A stretch of 64,000 nucleotides of DNA, from positions 62,001 to 126,000 of the forward strand of contig JAEQBH010001141.1 in NCBI GenBank assembly GCA_016808115.1, in the 5' to 3' direction. Below the pieces are notes generated by a model. That model searched no databases and was not told the origin of the DNA. It was given only the letters and a program-made list of their open reading frames with translations. Shown here one piece after another: positions 44,705 through 62,973 of this stretch. This DNA comes from Tetrastigma voinierianum. Lineage: Eukaryota > Streptophyta > Magnoliopsida > Vitales > Vitaceae. Made by a program: the position numbers and the translations under genes. Position 1 is the first letter of the stretch. Each line of letters begins with the position of its first letter.

Positions 44705-45209
44705 ATTTAATTGATGCCCAATAATACTCTGAAATGACAAAAGAATTATACTCTGCTCCAAGTCTTGCAAGTAAGTAGAGAATTCGATCTTGTTTTGTGA
44801 TATTTTCTCCTATTGCAATCAAGTTATCTGCAACAACTTTGATTTTTAGCAGATATTCAGTCATACTTATTCCTCATTTCTTTGTTTTCTGTAATTGGAA
44901 ACGAGGTTGCATGATACGAGCCTTAGAGACTGCTGAGAAAAAATTTTCTAGGGCTTTCCAGATCTTTAATGCAGTTTCAAGTCCAAGAATCTGTGCAATC
45001 ACTCCTTCTGTCAAGGACGAATGAATCCAACCCATTACAAGGCGATTTCGTCGTCGCCACATGTTGTATTTTGGATTTATATTTTCTGAATCACCAAGAA
45101 AACGTGGAGGAGCAGGAATCTTGTCATAGATAATCTCTTCAAGACAATTGGCGATAATGATATTAAGTGATACAACCTGCAAAAAAAAATGTAGGCAGGG
45201 GTTTGGCAC
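44705..45209 (-). pseudogene. Ty1/copia gag fragment (UBN2/gag-polypeptide type)
   Basis: The minus strand is open from 45209. It reads PPRFLGDSENINPKYNMWRR then IHSSLTEGVIAQILGLETAL and WKALENFFSAVSKARIMQ. After a shift at about 44875 it gives MTEYLLKIKVVADNLIAIGE and an RILYLLARLG block to about 44710. This is the copia gag core, usually Y..WxxxDxxxxxWIxxSLSExVxxxVxGxxTAxxxWxxLExxFxxxSxARxxQLRxQLQ, then MxEYLxKxKxxADxLxAIG. The gag start and everything after gag are missing. It lies inside the hAT-like element, so it was either captured or inserted there. Confidence 0.8.
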
Positions 45210-46620
45210 CCTTCGAGTGAGTGCTTACTCCAGAGAGAGAAAATGGAATACCTTACAAAACTGGTGGAGAAATTGCTCTCACCCAAAAGCCAAAACTGCC
45301 CCTCAAAGGCTACTTACAATTTCAAGCAAAAAACAGTTTACACTAATTTGTGTAATCTTCATAAGCTTGGAGATATTAAGTAATTTTCTGGTAGGTTTTA
45401 ATGATGTATGTTTGGAAGGATTCAACTTATGTTGTGCAGTGGAGTGTAGTGCATTACAGTGTTCCAGGGTAGTAGAGTGTTCCTGTACTTCATAATCGAG
45501 AATTACAGTGTTTGTGAGAAAATACTAAATTTAAAATTTACAATTGATCAATAGATACATATTTGTGAGCCAACAATAAAGGACTCACCGGAGACTTCTG
45601 CACATGGTACCATGGCATGGAATTGGAATTGAAAGTTTAAACAACAATTGCAATGCTTTATTAATGTAACAAAAGTTCTCCCACTTCAGGTTCAGTCCTG
45701 TCTTGACTTTTAATTTTTCCTTTTTTCCCCTCCCTTCCAACGAAAATTTTCCAAAACTTTCAATTTATGAGGTTAATTTCACTCCCATGCCCATCAAAAC
45801 ACAATTCGGCCTTGCTTACAATGCTTTGACTTTTAGAGATCACATTAGCCATCAATTAAGCTCGTCAATTCATACACAATCCTATAGTAGGTACGAAGGT
45901 TGAAGCTGTATCAGTTTTGCATTTTAGGGTACAATTCATGTCGGCCTTACTACTTTAGGATGTGTTCTTATTTTACTACTTGTTAACATAAATGTAGGTT
46001 GGGTAAGACCGTAAGAGATATAGATGGTTGAAAGTCAATAAGTGGTCATCCTGTATTTATTGGCCCAAATCTCAATTGCATGGAATGTAGGCAAATAAAA
46101 GACTTTTTTCCGATCAAGCACAATAAGAATATCACATTGCTCTAGCATTAACTCAGCTTATGTAGTTAGATTTATTGAAAGTGTTAGGATATTAGGATTA
46201 AGTTATCTCTTGGTTGGGGTGTGGCAACTTTGGAGGGGAGCATTCTTGCCACACGATCCCATTATGAATTCTCAAATTAAGCATGTGAGCTTGATTTTCA
46301 TTTTATATGGGAAGAACCCACTATGGGATCTAAGCGCCAACATTTGGCAAATTAATTAGATTAGATATTTTTTACTTCAAAGAAATACGTAGCGATTTTT
46401 ATCTTCTATGAGAAAAGGTCCTATAAGGACCCTAAGCTGTCAAAACACCTCGATAAGCGCCATTCTCTCCTTTTCTCTCATTTTTCTCCTTGTAGCCTAT
46501 TTTCCTCAAGCGAGGAAGGAGTAATTTCACGGTTATATACGCTTATCCCTATATTTTAATGGTGACATAATAGTGAGATTATCATCTCATTTTTTTTATG
46601 CTTGGTAAGTTAAAAAAGGT
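45210..46620. other. Interior of the hAT-like element without recognised genes
   Basis: Non-coding mixed sequence. I looked for hAT dimerisation or transposase motifs in the open frames and saw none. Confidence 0.45.
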
Positions 46621-46939
46621 CAACCCAAAAATATTATTTGATCAAAAAGCTATAAGCTCGGCTCGGGCTCGAGCTTTGGAGCTAAGCTCATTGAGCTAAA
46701 AAAGCATTTGGAGAAGCAGGCTCGGGCTCGAGCTCGGCTTAAAATAAACAAGCCCAGGCTCAAATGTTCAAAGCTCGACTCGGCTCGGCTCGTTTACACC
46801 CCTATTTAAATGTGATAATTTAAGTTTTTTAAAACCCTAAATCATGTTAAAAACTTAATTTTTATCAAATATATTTTATATTTATTTTCATTAGAATAAA
46901 TAAAATTTAAAAATAAAGATATTTTTAGGTTTTTTAAAT

Positions 46940-47243
46940 CGGTCTTCTCTCTCTCCCCTTTCTTCTTTCCTCTCACGTGCGATACTTAGGCGCGGGACCA
47001 AACAACCCTCGGCCCCACCCACCCCACCCCGTCTCCTTCTTCCGCCCTCTCCTTGCCCCTCCACTGCGACAAAGCGTAGACCCGAGCGTTTTTCGGGCCC
47101 TCTCTCGATCCTCCTAAGAGCTCTCTCTTCGTAACGGAAGGTTAGATTGGAAATCCTATTCGATTCACAAAGAAGTTTTTGCTTTTGGCTTGAGTTGTGC
47201 GTGCGAAAAATTGAACATTTCAGCGAAGAGAAAGGCGAGAGAG
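46940..47243 (+). promoter_or_regulatory. Putative promoter-proximal and 5' leader region
   Basis: A CT-rich stretch (CTCTCTCTCCCC at about 46945) and a GC-rich island up to about 47120 come just before the first exon candidate of the NOPCHAP1-like gene. This is common for plant housekeeping genes. No clear TATA box. Confidence 0.4.
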
Positions 47244-53839
<6,596 letters not shown>

Positions 53840-54690
53840 GCGCCCAAAGGGTTATTTGAGCTCTCGAGAATCTGCTGAAAGTAGGACAGATAATTCGCTC
53901 ATGTGGATTGTTTTCTTGAAATGAGAAGGAAAGTATCAGGATTATAAAGGTTGCAGCAAGTATGAAAGGGCTTTCTCTACAGGAAGGAGGGAGCTTACGT
54001 GATGGTTTTCGGGAGCTTGCTGAATGTCTGTTGAGTCTTTAATTTATCCAGTGGTGGGATTTTTGCTTATCATTAAATATCTATCAGGGGCATATTCCAT
54101 ATATAGCAGATAGTCCATGGAGAAAACAGTCCTGTGAGTAGCCTCTAAATTTTGAATGTCATGGAAGATTTGTGATGTCTTTATTATTTAGCCTGCCAAC
54201 TCTGTTGTCGGCATTTAAATTTTCTACACTTGAGAGTAATATTATCCTCAGTGCCTTTCCATCCATTTCCGAATAATATCTGAATTTGGACAGCTCTCTG
54301 GTTTGATGCATAATTATCTGTGCTTGATTGCAATCCTCTCTCAGGTACTGAAATCACAATATATATGTGTGTGTATATATATATATATATATGTATTAGC
54401 CTTTTCAGTTCCATTTCTGTGTTGTGCATTTGTATATCAACCAAGTTCATTGTATTAGCCTTTTCAGTTCCATTTGTGGCATTTGTATGACATATGATAG
54501 GGTTATGATTTTTTGGTTTTTTCTCATTACCCTTTTCATTTGGGTGTACTTTAGTTTTTGCCTCTGATTTTCATTTGCTTGGGGTCATCCGAAACTAGTT
54601 CAAATCTTTGAGTTTCATCGTTTCTTTTCTGTGCGACAATGTTTAATTAACAGTATTGTCAATTATTTAATCGATGGATGATATTGTTTT
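53840..54690. other. Intergenic region between convergent genes
   Basis: Probable 3' UTR and spacer. A short direct duplication is seen (GTATTAGCCTTTTCAGTTCC at about 54393 and again at about 54452), next to a small TA/TG microsatellite at 54358-54392. Confidence 0.5.
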
Positions 54691-54875
54691 TTAATTTATG
54701 ACTGAAAAAGACCAAATTAGAAGATAATTTGAGCTGGAAGGGGTCATGCAGAAGTATCGCTTGTGGGAATGCTTGCAGCTAGAACAACATATGGAAGCAT
54801 CAGTAACACTAATGTGGAGCCAACCTAATTTGAGCCCCCCTCCCCCAGTGGTGTCGGCACCACATACTCTATCTC

Positions 54876-55381
54876 CTAATACAGGCTTGACGATCACATT
54901 ACCAAACAGGATAATAGTTGCAGTTGATGAAAATGGAGCCAGATTCTAAAGAGCAAGGCACCCTCCTTACACCCCATACTAGTCGTCGTGTTCCAGATCA
55001 ACTGAGTGAAATGCCCACAAACATGCCCTGTCATGCATGTGTTGGTGTCGTAGCTGTAGTGCTGCCTTTCCTCTGCCCATGCATTGACTGCATCCGCAGC
55101 AGAATAGTTCGCAGGTGTACCGATAAACAGGTTCTCCCCATAATCTGCACTGTTGGACAGCATAAGCCGGCAGTCGGGCTCTCCGGTCCAGCCGCGTATG
55201 ACTCTGCATGCACTCTGCGGGGTTGTTGACCTGCCAGACATGGCTGCCCCACTGGAACCGTCTCCCTCACGTCGTTGTGCGCTATCACAAAGTCGTCCGG
55301 CGAGTTCTGAGCTAGGAAAATGCTTGGTAGCATGAGGAAGATGCAGGCAACTGCTAGGGTTTCCGGTACCGGTGAGTCCAT
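54876..55381 (-). CDS. Pathogenesis-related protein 1 (PR-1, CAP superfamily); frame-disrupted
   Basis: PR-1 proteins are secreted defence proteins with a CAP sterol-binding fold. The minus-strand start at 55381 gives a hydrophobic signal peptide (ETLAVACIFLMLPSIFLAQN), then SPDDFVIAHNDVRETV. Further pieces come from changing frames: QWGSHVW (about 55250), SYAAG (about 55200), DCRLMLSNSADYGENLF (55170-55125), ADAVNAWAEERQHYSYDTN, then CMTGHVCGHFTQLIW (about 55030-54985), FINCNYYP (about 54920) and a VIVKP-type end with a stop near 54876. CAP signatures GHFTQLIW and CNYYP are present, as are the CAP His/Glu positions (HND, YGEN, WAEE, GHFTQ). Length, about 168 codons without intron, fits PR-1. 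Five or six small indels break the frame, yet no in-frame stop arises by substitution. Confidence 0.75.
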
Positions 55382-55443
55382 TGCTTCTGCTCTTTTACTA
55401 TAGTTTGCTGGTTCCGGACACTTGCTTACAACTTCTATACACG

Positions 55444-55452
55444 TATTTATAG
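55444..55452 (-). promoter_or_regulatory. TATA box of the PR-1 gene
   Basis: On the minus strand CTATAAATA stands 63 bp before the ATG at 55381, a normal distance for a short-leader plant gene. Confidence 0.6.
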
Positions 55453-55674
55453 TGAGACCACCTCTTTCCCATTCATATCAAGAACATAAATAAAACCACT
55501 GTAGATGGTACGATTGTCACCAAGTGTTAGGATTGAACGAGATGGCCTGTGTACATATTCAGGGTAGAAATTGAAGATTTGGCAAAGGGTACCAAACTCC
55601 ATTTATAAATGTGACTTTAATAGGGTTTAATTTTTCCTGGATGCGGGTATGTACAAGTTAATAAAGGGTTAGAA

Positions 55675-56554
55675 CAGGTTAAACATATCGGTTTCGACAG
55701 ATATATCGGTACATGGATTTTATGGATATACATTAAAGATATATCGGTGGATATTTTTACATAAATATCAATATATTGGAAATTAACAAAAATATTTTAA
55801 AATTCATGTAAATACTTTATAAAAATGTAAAAATGACATTAATAATCAAATATACATATTGATATTATTCTGATAGTCTTCGAGGCAAGTATGAAGATTG
55901 ATGTGTTCAATTTACAATATTACTCTCCAAGACTTGCACAAATCAAGAATCGTTTGAGAGAGAGTGAATGAGTTTGATGTGAAAAACTAGTGATTTTATG
56001 GTTATTTATAGATTTTTTGGAGTCAAATTAAATAGTTTTTGGTCAAGCCGTAATGGTGTAATGGTGAATTTGATTTTGGATCAAATCTAACCTTTGGATT
56101 TTGATCTAGCTGTTAGAAATCAATTATGGCTGTTAGATTAAGTCAAATATTCAAAATCCACCGTTAGATAAAAAATATGGTAGATTGAATCAAAGGATTG
56201 AATTAGGTCATTTGATCAACGGATTGAACGGCGTCGGATCCCGGGTAGCCGTTGGAGATTTTGAAAAGCGGAATGAAATCTCGGCGCTTATGTATTCCTG
56301 AATATCATTCATTGGATCTTCAACGATATATTGCTGATATTGACCGATATATCGGTAAAAAAGCCCAAAACAACTGTCGCTTTGTTACGGCTGGTTGTGT
56401 TGAATATTATCAACGCGTCACTCTTAAACTTATTACGATATCGGCTGGCCTATTTTAACGATTTTTTCCTTCATTCAGCTTCTCGTTTGTTGATATTACC
56501 ATCGAGGATGGCGATAGCGAAATATCGACGATATATTGTAACATTTCCAACACT
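55675..56554. mobile_element. MITE-like element with GATATATCGG words (copy 2)
   Basis: It is flanked by the exact 10-bp repeat GGTTAGAACA (55667-55676 and 56555-56564). If the target duplication is the 8-bp GGTTAGAA, the unit runs 55675-56554. The left end CAGGTTAAACATATCGG lines up with the left end of the copy at 35039, and TCGGTTTCG follows in both. The right end on the opposite strand reads AGTGTTGGAAATGTTAC. Shared interior blocks with copy 1 are GATATATCGGTGGATATTTT and AATGACATTAATAATC. No coding sequence. Confidence 0.65.
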
Positions 56555-56564
56555 GGTTAGAACA

Positions 56565-59500
56565 ACTTTATATTGATTGCCGGGTTCTGCATTTTCAGAT
56601 TTGGCATTGAATGGCCTCATTAAACCTACCAGCAGTACTATAATTTCTTAACTTCCTCAACTTCCTCAACTGATCTTCATTTAAAGGCTAAGGCTGGATG
56701 CATTAATATGGGATCAGGGTAGAGGCAGAGTTAAAGCTCATACCCAGAAGTTTAATTCCAATTCAAATGCAATTAAAGTTCTGGACTGGAGTTTCTGTCA
56801 AAAAAAAAAAAAAAAAAAAATCTAGACGGGGTTGTGCTAGCCCATAAAAGCTAACAAGCTATATTTGTAAATTTTGAAGATTAACTTTCTACTATTATTA
56901 CTCATTCAATTCTAATTCATATTTTAAATCTAATAATACAAATTACAATTTGTTCATTTATTTTTTGGATGGTATACATAACTTTGTAGTTTGTATCACT
57001 AGAAAGATTTTTGGAGGGGAATAGTAGGTTTTCCTACATCCATACAAAAATATTTGTATATGAGTGAGCAAAATAGGGAGGGGGGTGTCAATGCTCTCCA
57101 AAAATAATTGTGATTTAGTTTAAAAGTCAAAGATGTTAAAAAAAAAAAATCCCTAAACTGTCCCTCTGTTCTGCTCTATTTACTATCATAATAGAGGGCA
57201 GTTTGAGTTACTAAATGCGTCTCAGGCTTTTTAAACCAAATAACTATGATCATTTCATTAGCCTGCAAGTATTTTTGTATAGATGTAGAAAAACCTACTT
57301 TTCCCTTTTTGGAGTGGATGACTTCCTAATAACTCAATTTTATACAACTCCTTATGGAAAAAAAAAAAAACCTAAAAATCATAGCCTTTTCCACTTTTAT
57401 AAAAATAACAATTTTTTTATTATTATTTATATATATATATTTTTATCATTCTCTCCATATTTCGTAATTTTAGGATTTTTATAAATGTTAAAATTTATAA
57501 TTTATATGAAATAATATGAGGAATTTTTTGGTTATAAATTTATTTCAAATTATATTCATAAAAAATAATATGAAATTATAAAATTTATAACCATAAATAA
57601 TTTTTATGAAAATAATATTATTTATGATTAAATTTTTATAAATTTTATATTGCATTTTTGTTAATACAGAGCAATATTATAAATTTATTCATAAATTATA
57701 AATAATATGAAATATTATAAATTTTTGTATAGTTATAAATTTATAAAATTATTTATATGGTTATATTACAAATCATATGAAAATTTTATCACCATAAAAA
57801 AAAAAAATGAAATAAATAATATTTTTAATTTTCTATATATACATGCTTTGATTTTTATTTCTCTATCATGTTTATATATATAAATTAACTTCAATTCAAT
57901 AAGCACAATAAAATTTATTTTACCAAACAATAATTTATAAATAGAAATAACTATTAGTTATCTGTATTTAGTATTCTTTTAGTTACCGGCTATCAATTGA
58001 GACCAGACAGATGAATATCAAACAAAGCAAGATTTTGTCACAATTTTCAAGCTTTGTAGTGTTTACCATAAGTATAATGAGCCGACTGAGCACAACTGAA
58101 GGTTGTAGGGGTCATCTTCATAGGGAAGAAAGGAGGAGTTAGGAATTTTATTTTATCTTATATTTTTTTTTAAACAAAGAACATAGTATTGCCAAATAGA
58201 TAATCTACAGTATATGTAATTTCATCGCGTGCTAATGTCATTTCTACAATCAAACCAATTATATTATTCTTAATCTCCCCCCCTAAAATTTCTTCCCTTT
58301 ATTGCATAACTTTATTTGAGTCGTGTTTTAACTATTTTGTTTGAAAAATATTCGGTGTTCAATAAGAGTACAATAGAGTTTTATAATATTCGATGATATT
58401 ATCATTTGCATGACATATCTGTAACGTCTAAGAGTAGTATTATTTACACCCTGTTGAGTTAACGTGTTGACATAATCTTAGGGAAAATCTAATTGCATGG
58501 TTTCTTCATCTAATTGAGGCTATAAAGAGGTGTTATAAAGGTTGTCACAAGATTGTTCCAAAATATGTTGGGCCAAGAGTCATGATGGGTGAAGAAGTCA
58601 ACTTAATCTAAGACTTTGTCACTTGATTTGGTGTAACTAGGAGTCTACTGAGTCTAGGACTCTGTCATGTGGTTTTGTGCAACAAGAGTCACAACGGGTA
58701 AAGGAGTCTACTTGAAATTGGAAACTGTCACATGATTTTGTTGAACCAGAGTCATAACGGGTGAAGAATTTCTTTCGAGGTGACGTTTTGTTTTTAATTT
58801 AACCATTGAAGCTAAATAAGCTTTTTTAAATTTTCACGGACTTATTACTGAAATTTTTAAAAAAGTTATGAATAGAAAAAAGGAAAATATTTGGCTTTTT
58901 CATTCTGTAAAAGAATTTTCCATAAAAATAAAGAAAACTCAATCATCGTCTACCAAAGACAGCCTAAAGAATATACGAATACTGTTGATTGATAACGGCA
59001 GAGGTCAGATTGGCGGTCCCCATCCCGACTCCTGCCTCATTTATTTTTTAAATTCAAACTTATCTCATTTAAAAATTAATGGCACTTGACTGGTATTTAA
59101 AATTCCCCAAACTCGCCTCAGCTTTACATTTTATTTTTGTTTTTATTTTTATTTTAATTTTTTTATATTTGCTTTTTATTTTTATTATATTAAAATTAAA
59201 ATTTTTCATAAAAATAAAAATATTATGAATTTATAAATTATTTACAAATATTCATAATAATAAATAATTATTCATATTATACAAAAATAAAATATTAAAA
59301 TTATTTTAAGATATTCATAGAGGTTTGTCATTATTATTTTGATTATATATTCAAGATGGTCATTCAGGTCCGTTTCACCCGAAATAATTTATTTTTTTCG
59401 GTCACTTGGTTTGAAACGAACTTAGCCCAAAATAATTTCGACTTTCGAGATTTCGTAAAATATCATCCTTAGAGTCATCGATAACTTATCACCTAGAAAA

Positions 59501-60184
59501 TCGAAAATTTCCGCTTGTCCTGCACCAACGAAACTTTTCTAAGTCATCAGATTTCGAGAGAGATCGACTTAACTAAGACAAATTTTTCATTATTCGAGAT
59601 CTAGAGAATTTTCTGTGCTTCAACCCTTACGACAATTTATTATTTTTATGAACATTTTGCCATTTTGAAAATTTCTAATTTTCTCTGCTTTACAGAGTAA
59701 TAATATCTAACTGGCTTTTATCTTAAAAATAAACCCAAACCTATTAAAAAACTGACATAGTTAAACTAAACTCATCCTATTAAATGGGTCAGCGGAACCA
59801 AAATAATACGCCACATTACCATCCTTACTCACTACCCAATATTAAAAAACAAACAATTTAATACTTAATGCTATTAAGTACTATTCAATATTAAGATAAA
59901 AAAAGTTATATTCAATATTAAGTAAAAAAAACAAACGCCACCTTAGTTTAGGATTTCTTTGGATGCATGCCTTCTTGATTAAGAGTTCCGCCAATATATC
60001 TTATCCTCTCAAGTGGTAGATGTGGTTAAATTACTCTAACAAACTTCAGATAATGCAAATTATTTAAAGAAGATAATATTTGAGATAAAATAAAATATTC
60101 AAAGAGATAATCCAATGATAATGAAGCACTAGGATAAATATGGAGACATAATTCATTTCAAAGTGTTTCTTTATACCATATTAA
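56565..60184. other. AT-rich intergenic DNA
   Basis: About 3.6 kb with strong AT bias, a 20-base A run at about 56801-56820 and many short AT repeats (57480-57840 TTATAAATTT words). The only structure I see is the small tandem repeat at 58544-58785. Open frames up to 89 codons show no motif. A patch at 59370-59600 with TTTCGAGA words may be old LTR sequence. Confidence 0.6.
58544..58785. repeat. Degenerate tandem repeat, unit about 60-75 bp, four copies
   Basis: Each copy starts with GTCAC(A/T)(A/T)GATT or a close variant (about 58544, 58618, 58665, 58727) and carries AGAGTCA(T/C)AACGGGT(G)AA and a GAGTCTACT-type block. Confidence 0.65.
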
Positions 60185-60772
60185 TGTTGAAGTATGTTGG
60201 TGAATTTGAATCTTTTAGAAATGTGGATCTGCTCATACCGGATTCTGATATCTTAAAACAGATCTCCGTTTCATACAAGATCTTTAATCTCTTAAAAATA
60301 GGATTTGTTCATGCTAGATCTTTAATCTCTTAAAAAACATGATCTGTTCATACCAGATCATCAAGTATACCAAACAAATAATAGCGGAAGCATACCTGAA
60401 TACTCCATTGAAATCTATCTTTGAGTCTTAGGAGTTTTTCTTCCAAATTGTAGTAGCTCTCAAATCCTCTTGATGATGGGAAGTCAAAAGAATGAGTATG
60501 TTTTTAATTTGGGACCATAACCATTTATATAGTGGTGAAACCCTAGGTTTGAAACCCAGATTTATAATTTAGCTCGGGTCAAAGATAGAACTAGAAACTA
60601 TAGTCTTACTCTACACATATGAGGTCCACACTTAACCTGATGCATAAAACCCAAATACCTAAAACCATATTATATATCACTCTTATTTAATTGGGCCTCA
60701 ACCTTATTTGATAGTCTCAGATACACAATTATACACATATAAGCCCATATGATAGATTAAAAATTCCCAACA
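60185..60772 (-). repeat. copia 3' LTR and polypurine tract
   Basis: On the minus strand the LTR starts TGTTGGGAATTTTTAATC at 60772. It directly follows the polypurine tract AAGTAGGAGAT (60773-60783), the usual copia junction (AAGTGGGAGATTGTTGGGA). The end near 60185 (or 60195, both TGTTG on the plus strand) is only inferred. The sequence contains repeated GATCTGTTCATACCAGATC-type words at 60225-60360. Confidence 0.7.
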
Positions 60773-60899
60773 ATCTCCTACTTGGGCTATATGCGTTACC
60801 TTACAATTGTGTGTCAACCTTATAAGCTCCTAATTTTTCTATCATTACCAAATGCATCTGCAAACAATCCGGTCCATCAATTATACTAACATAGGATCA

Positions 60900-61890
60900 A
60901 AGCGACTTTTGCTACATTTAATCGTAACTAAGCCCATCAATGGTCACATATGCAAATATAACCAAATGACATGGATCAAGCATTGATGTGTAGTATGGAA
61001 ATTACAAGGCGTGATCTCAACATGCTTATTTCCAACTGGTCCTACCTTATGCCTTAGTGAGATCAATTTTAAATAAGTTCAGAGACAAAATAAACCAAAC
61101 ACTTTATAACTGAAAATCATCTAAAATACAAACTCCCACTGAAACTAAATATCTTGAAAATATACAACACCCATAAGGAGCAAAGGTGTTCATGAAAGAC
61201 TCCTAGCGGCACTCTTAGTAAGCGGATCCGCAATCATGGAGTTTGTCCTAATGTGTTGAATAGACAACTGGTCATTCTGAACTCTCTCCTTAACAATTAG
61301 GAACTTGATGTCAATATGCTGATTTTGTTGAAGCCCCGTTATTGGAATATAAAATCACGAGTTATTGTCACAAAATATTCGCGTTCTTCAATAGTCCACA
61401 ATGTGCGTACTCGTGACAAAATTTCGCAGCCATATCCTATGGTCACGCCTCAAACATGCTATAAACTTTGTCGCCATGGTAAAGAAGCTATGAGTGTCTC
61501 ATGAAAACTCTTCCAAGAAATATTCAGCCAGCATGCAGATATGTACCGGGCGGATCTTTTCTACTTCATTCAGATCCGCAAATCGTAATCGAATAGCCAA
61601 TGATCTCCAACTCGATCCGATTTTCTCGATGTGAGCATGGAAATCTTTGTTCCTCTCAGGGAATACCAGATGAATCTTTAGCTGCCTAATGATCTAACTC
61701 GTGTTACTTTAAGTATCTCCCTAGAATTCCAACAATGTACGTTATCCGGACACAGACAACCTCGAGCACACATCGACTCCCTACAAATAGGCATAAGGAA
61801 TCTTTTGCATTTCTTTAGTTTCGAAGTCATTCTTGGGGCATCGACATAAGCTGAATTATCTCCCTTAGACATAGGGGTGTCACCTGGTTT
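60900..61890 (-). pseudogene. copia RNase H, broken
   Basis: After the RT the minus strand gives MSKGDNSAYVDAPR (61870-61830), KKCKRFLMPICRES and CARGCLCPDNV (about 61800-61740). These are recognisable as the copia string xSKGDxFSxxQCPxN, then ExxxMxxIPYASAxGSLMYAQVCTRPDIA. The remainder, which should hold the RNase H catalytic residues, is too damaged to follow. Confidence 0.65.
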
Positions 61891-62973
61891 ACAATCCTAC
61901 ATACCAAACCTTTTAAGTACCTTATCGATATAGCTCTTTTGTGATAATCTAAGAATACCTCGAGAGTGATCTCGATATATTTGAATTCCTAAAACAAAAG
62001 AGGCATCACCAAGATCTTTCTTTTCAAATTGCTTTGATAGAAATCTCTTGGTTTTGTGCAATAAGCCTATATCATTTGTGGCTAGTAGTATGTCATCAAC
62101 ATATAAAACCAGAAAAATGTACTTACTCCCACTAAACTTATGGTATATACAATCATCCGCCAAGTTCATCTCAAAACCGAATGAGATGACAACTTGGTGA
62201 AATTTGTAATACTACTGACGATGTTTGTTTGAGTCCATAGATGGATTTCTTAGTTTGCAAACCATTTGCTTGGGTATCTCGTGACACAAAGTTTTCGCCG
62301 CACCATATAATTGTCTCATCAATGTCACCATTGAGAAACGCCGTCTTAACATCCATTTGATGTAACTTAAGATTAAAATGTGCCACTAATGCCATTATTA
62401 TCCTGAAAGAGTCTTTCAAAGAAACTGGAGAGAAAGTCTCTTTATAATCGATGCCTTCTTTCTGTGTAAAGCCCTTTGTGACAAGACGAGCCTTGTACCT
62501 TTCTACATTGCCTTTTGAATCCTTCTTGGTTTTAAATATCCATTTACAACCAATGGGTTTCTCACCTTCAAGCAATGGTACAAGTCCTTCATGGACTTCA
62601 TCTCTTCATTCATGGCATCAATCCACTTTTGAGAGTTAGAACTTTCAATGGCCTGACGGAAGTTGATTGGATCATCTTCCACCACACCAATGTCAACCTC
62701 ATGTTCTTGGAGAAATACAACATAATCATCCGAAATTGCGCTTCTCCTCTCTCTAGTGGATCGCCTTAATGGCATAGGTTCTTGAGGTTGTAGAGTTTGT
62801 TCTTCTGGAACAATTTGTTGAACTTGAGCAGGAGGATCTACAACATTGTTCTGATTTGAATTGCTTCTGAACACATCAGAATAAGCCCGAACCCGATCAT
62901 TGTCAAAAGCAATTAGAGGAATTTCAATATGTTCCTCATCAAAGACAAAGTCCTTAATCTTTTCTCCCCCCAC
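61891..62973 (-). pseudogene. copia reverse transcriptase (RVT_2), broken
   Basis: It copies the element's RNA into DNA. The minus strand gives PLRRSTRERRSAI (about 62775), AIESSNSQKWIDAMNEEMKS (62650-62590), GCKWIFKTKKDSKGNVERYK then ARLVTKGFTQKEGIDYKETF (62550-62430), then SPVSLKDSFRIIMALVAHFN and MDVKTAFLNGDIDETI (to about 62310). The next frame has the catalytic LYVDDILLATND intact at about 62105-62070, followed by GLLHKTKRFLSKQFEKKDLG and VLGIQIYRDHSRGILRLSQK. Breaks lie near 62580, 62310 and 62170. The order and motifs fit RVT_2 of Ty1/copia. Confidence 0.88.

Larger units (their letters stand above)
44149..46804. mobile_element. hAT-like non-autonomous transposon carrying a copia gag fragment
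   Basis: The exact 8-bp word TTTAAATG flanks the unit at 44141-44148 and 46805-46812, matching the 8-bp target duplication of hAT elements. The left end reads TAAGGGCAGTAATTGGC and then GAGGCTCGGGCTTGGG. The right end on the opposite strand reads TAGGGGTGTAAACGAGCC and then GAGCCGAGTCGAGC. Both are YAGGG-type hAT termini followed by GAGC/GGCTC-rich subterminal repeats (44165-44290 and 46655-46795). The interior holds two ACGACGTCGT palindromes, a CT-rich UTR-like stretch (44380-44700) and an antisense copia gag fragment (44705-45209). I recognise no hAT transposase, so it would need one in trans. Length is 2.66 kb. Confidence 0.7.

Noticed and set aside
44453..44710. 85-codon open frame at the left part of the hAT-like element
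   Set aside because: Pro/Ser/Arg-rich reading of a CT-rich UTR-like stretch with no recognisable domain; kept only as part of the element.
57215..57484. 89-codon open frame
   Set aside because: AT-rich, with Lys/Asn/Phe/Ile runs, no motif, start and frame accidental.
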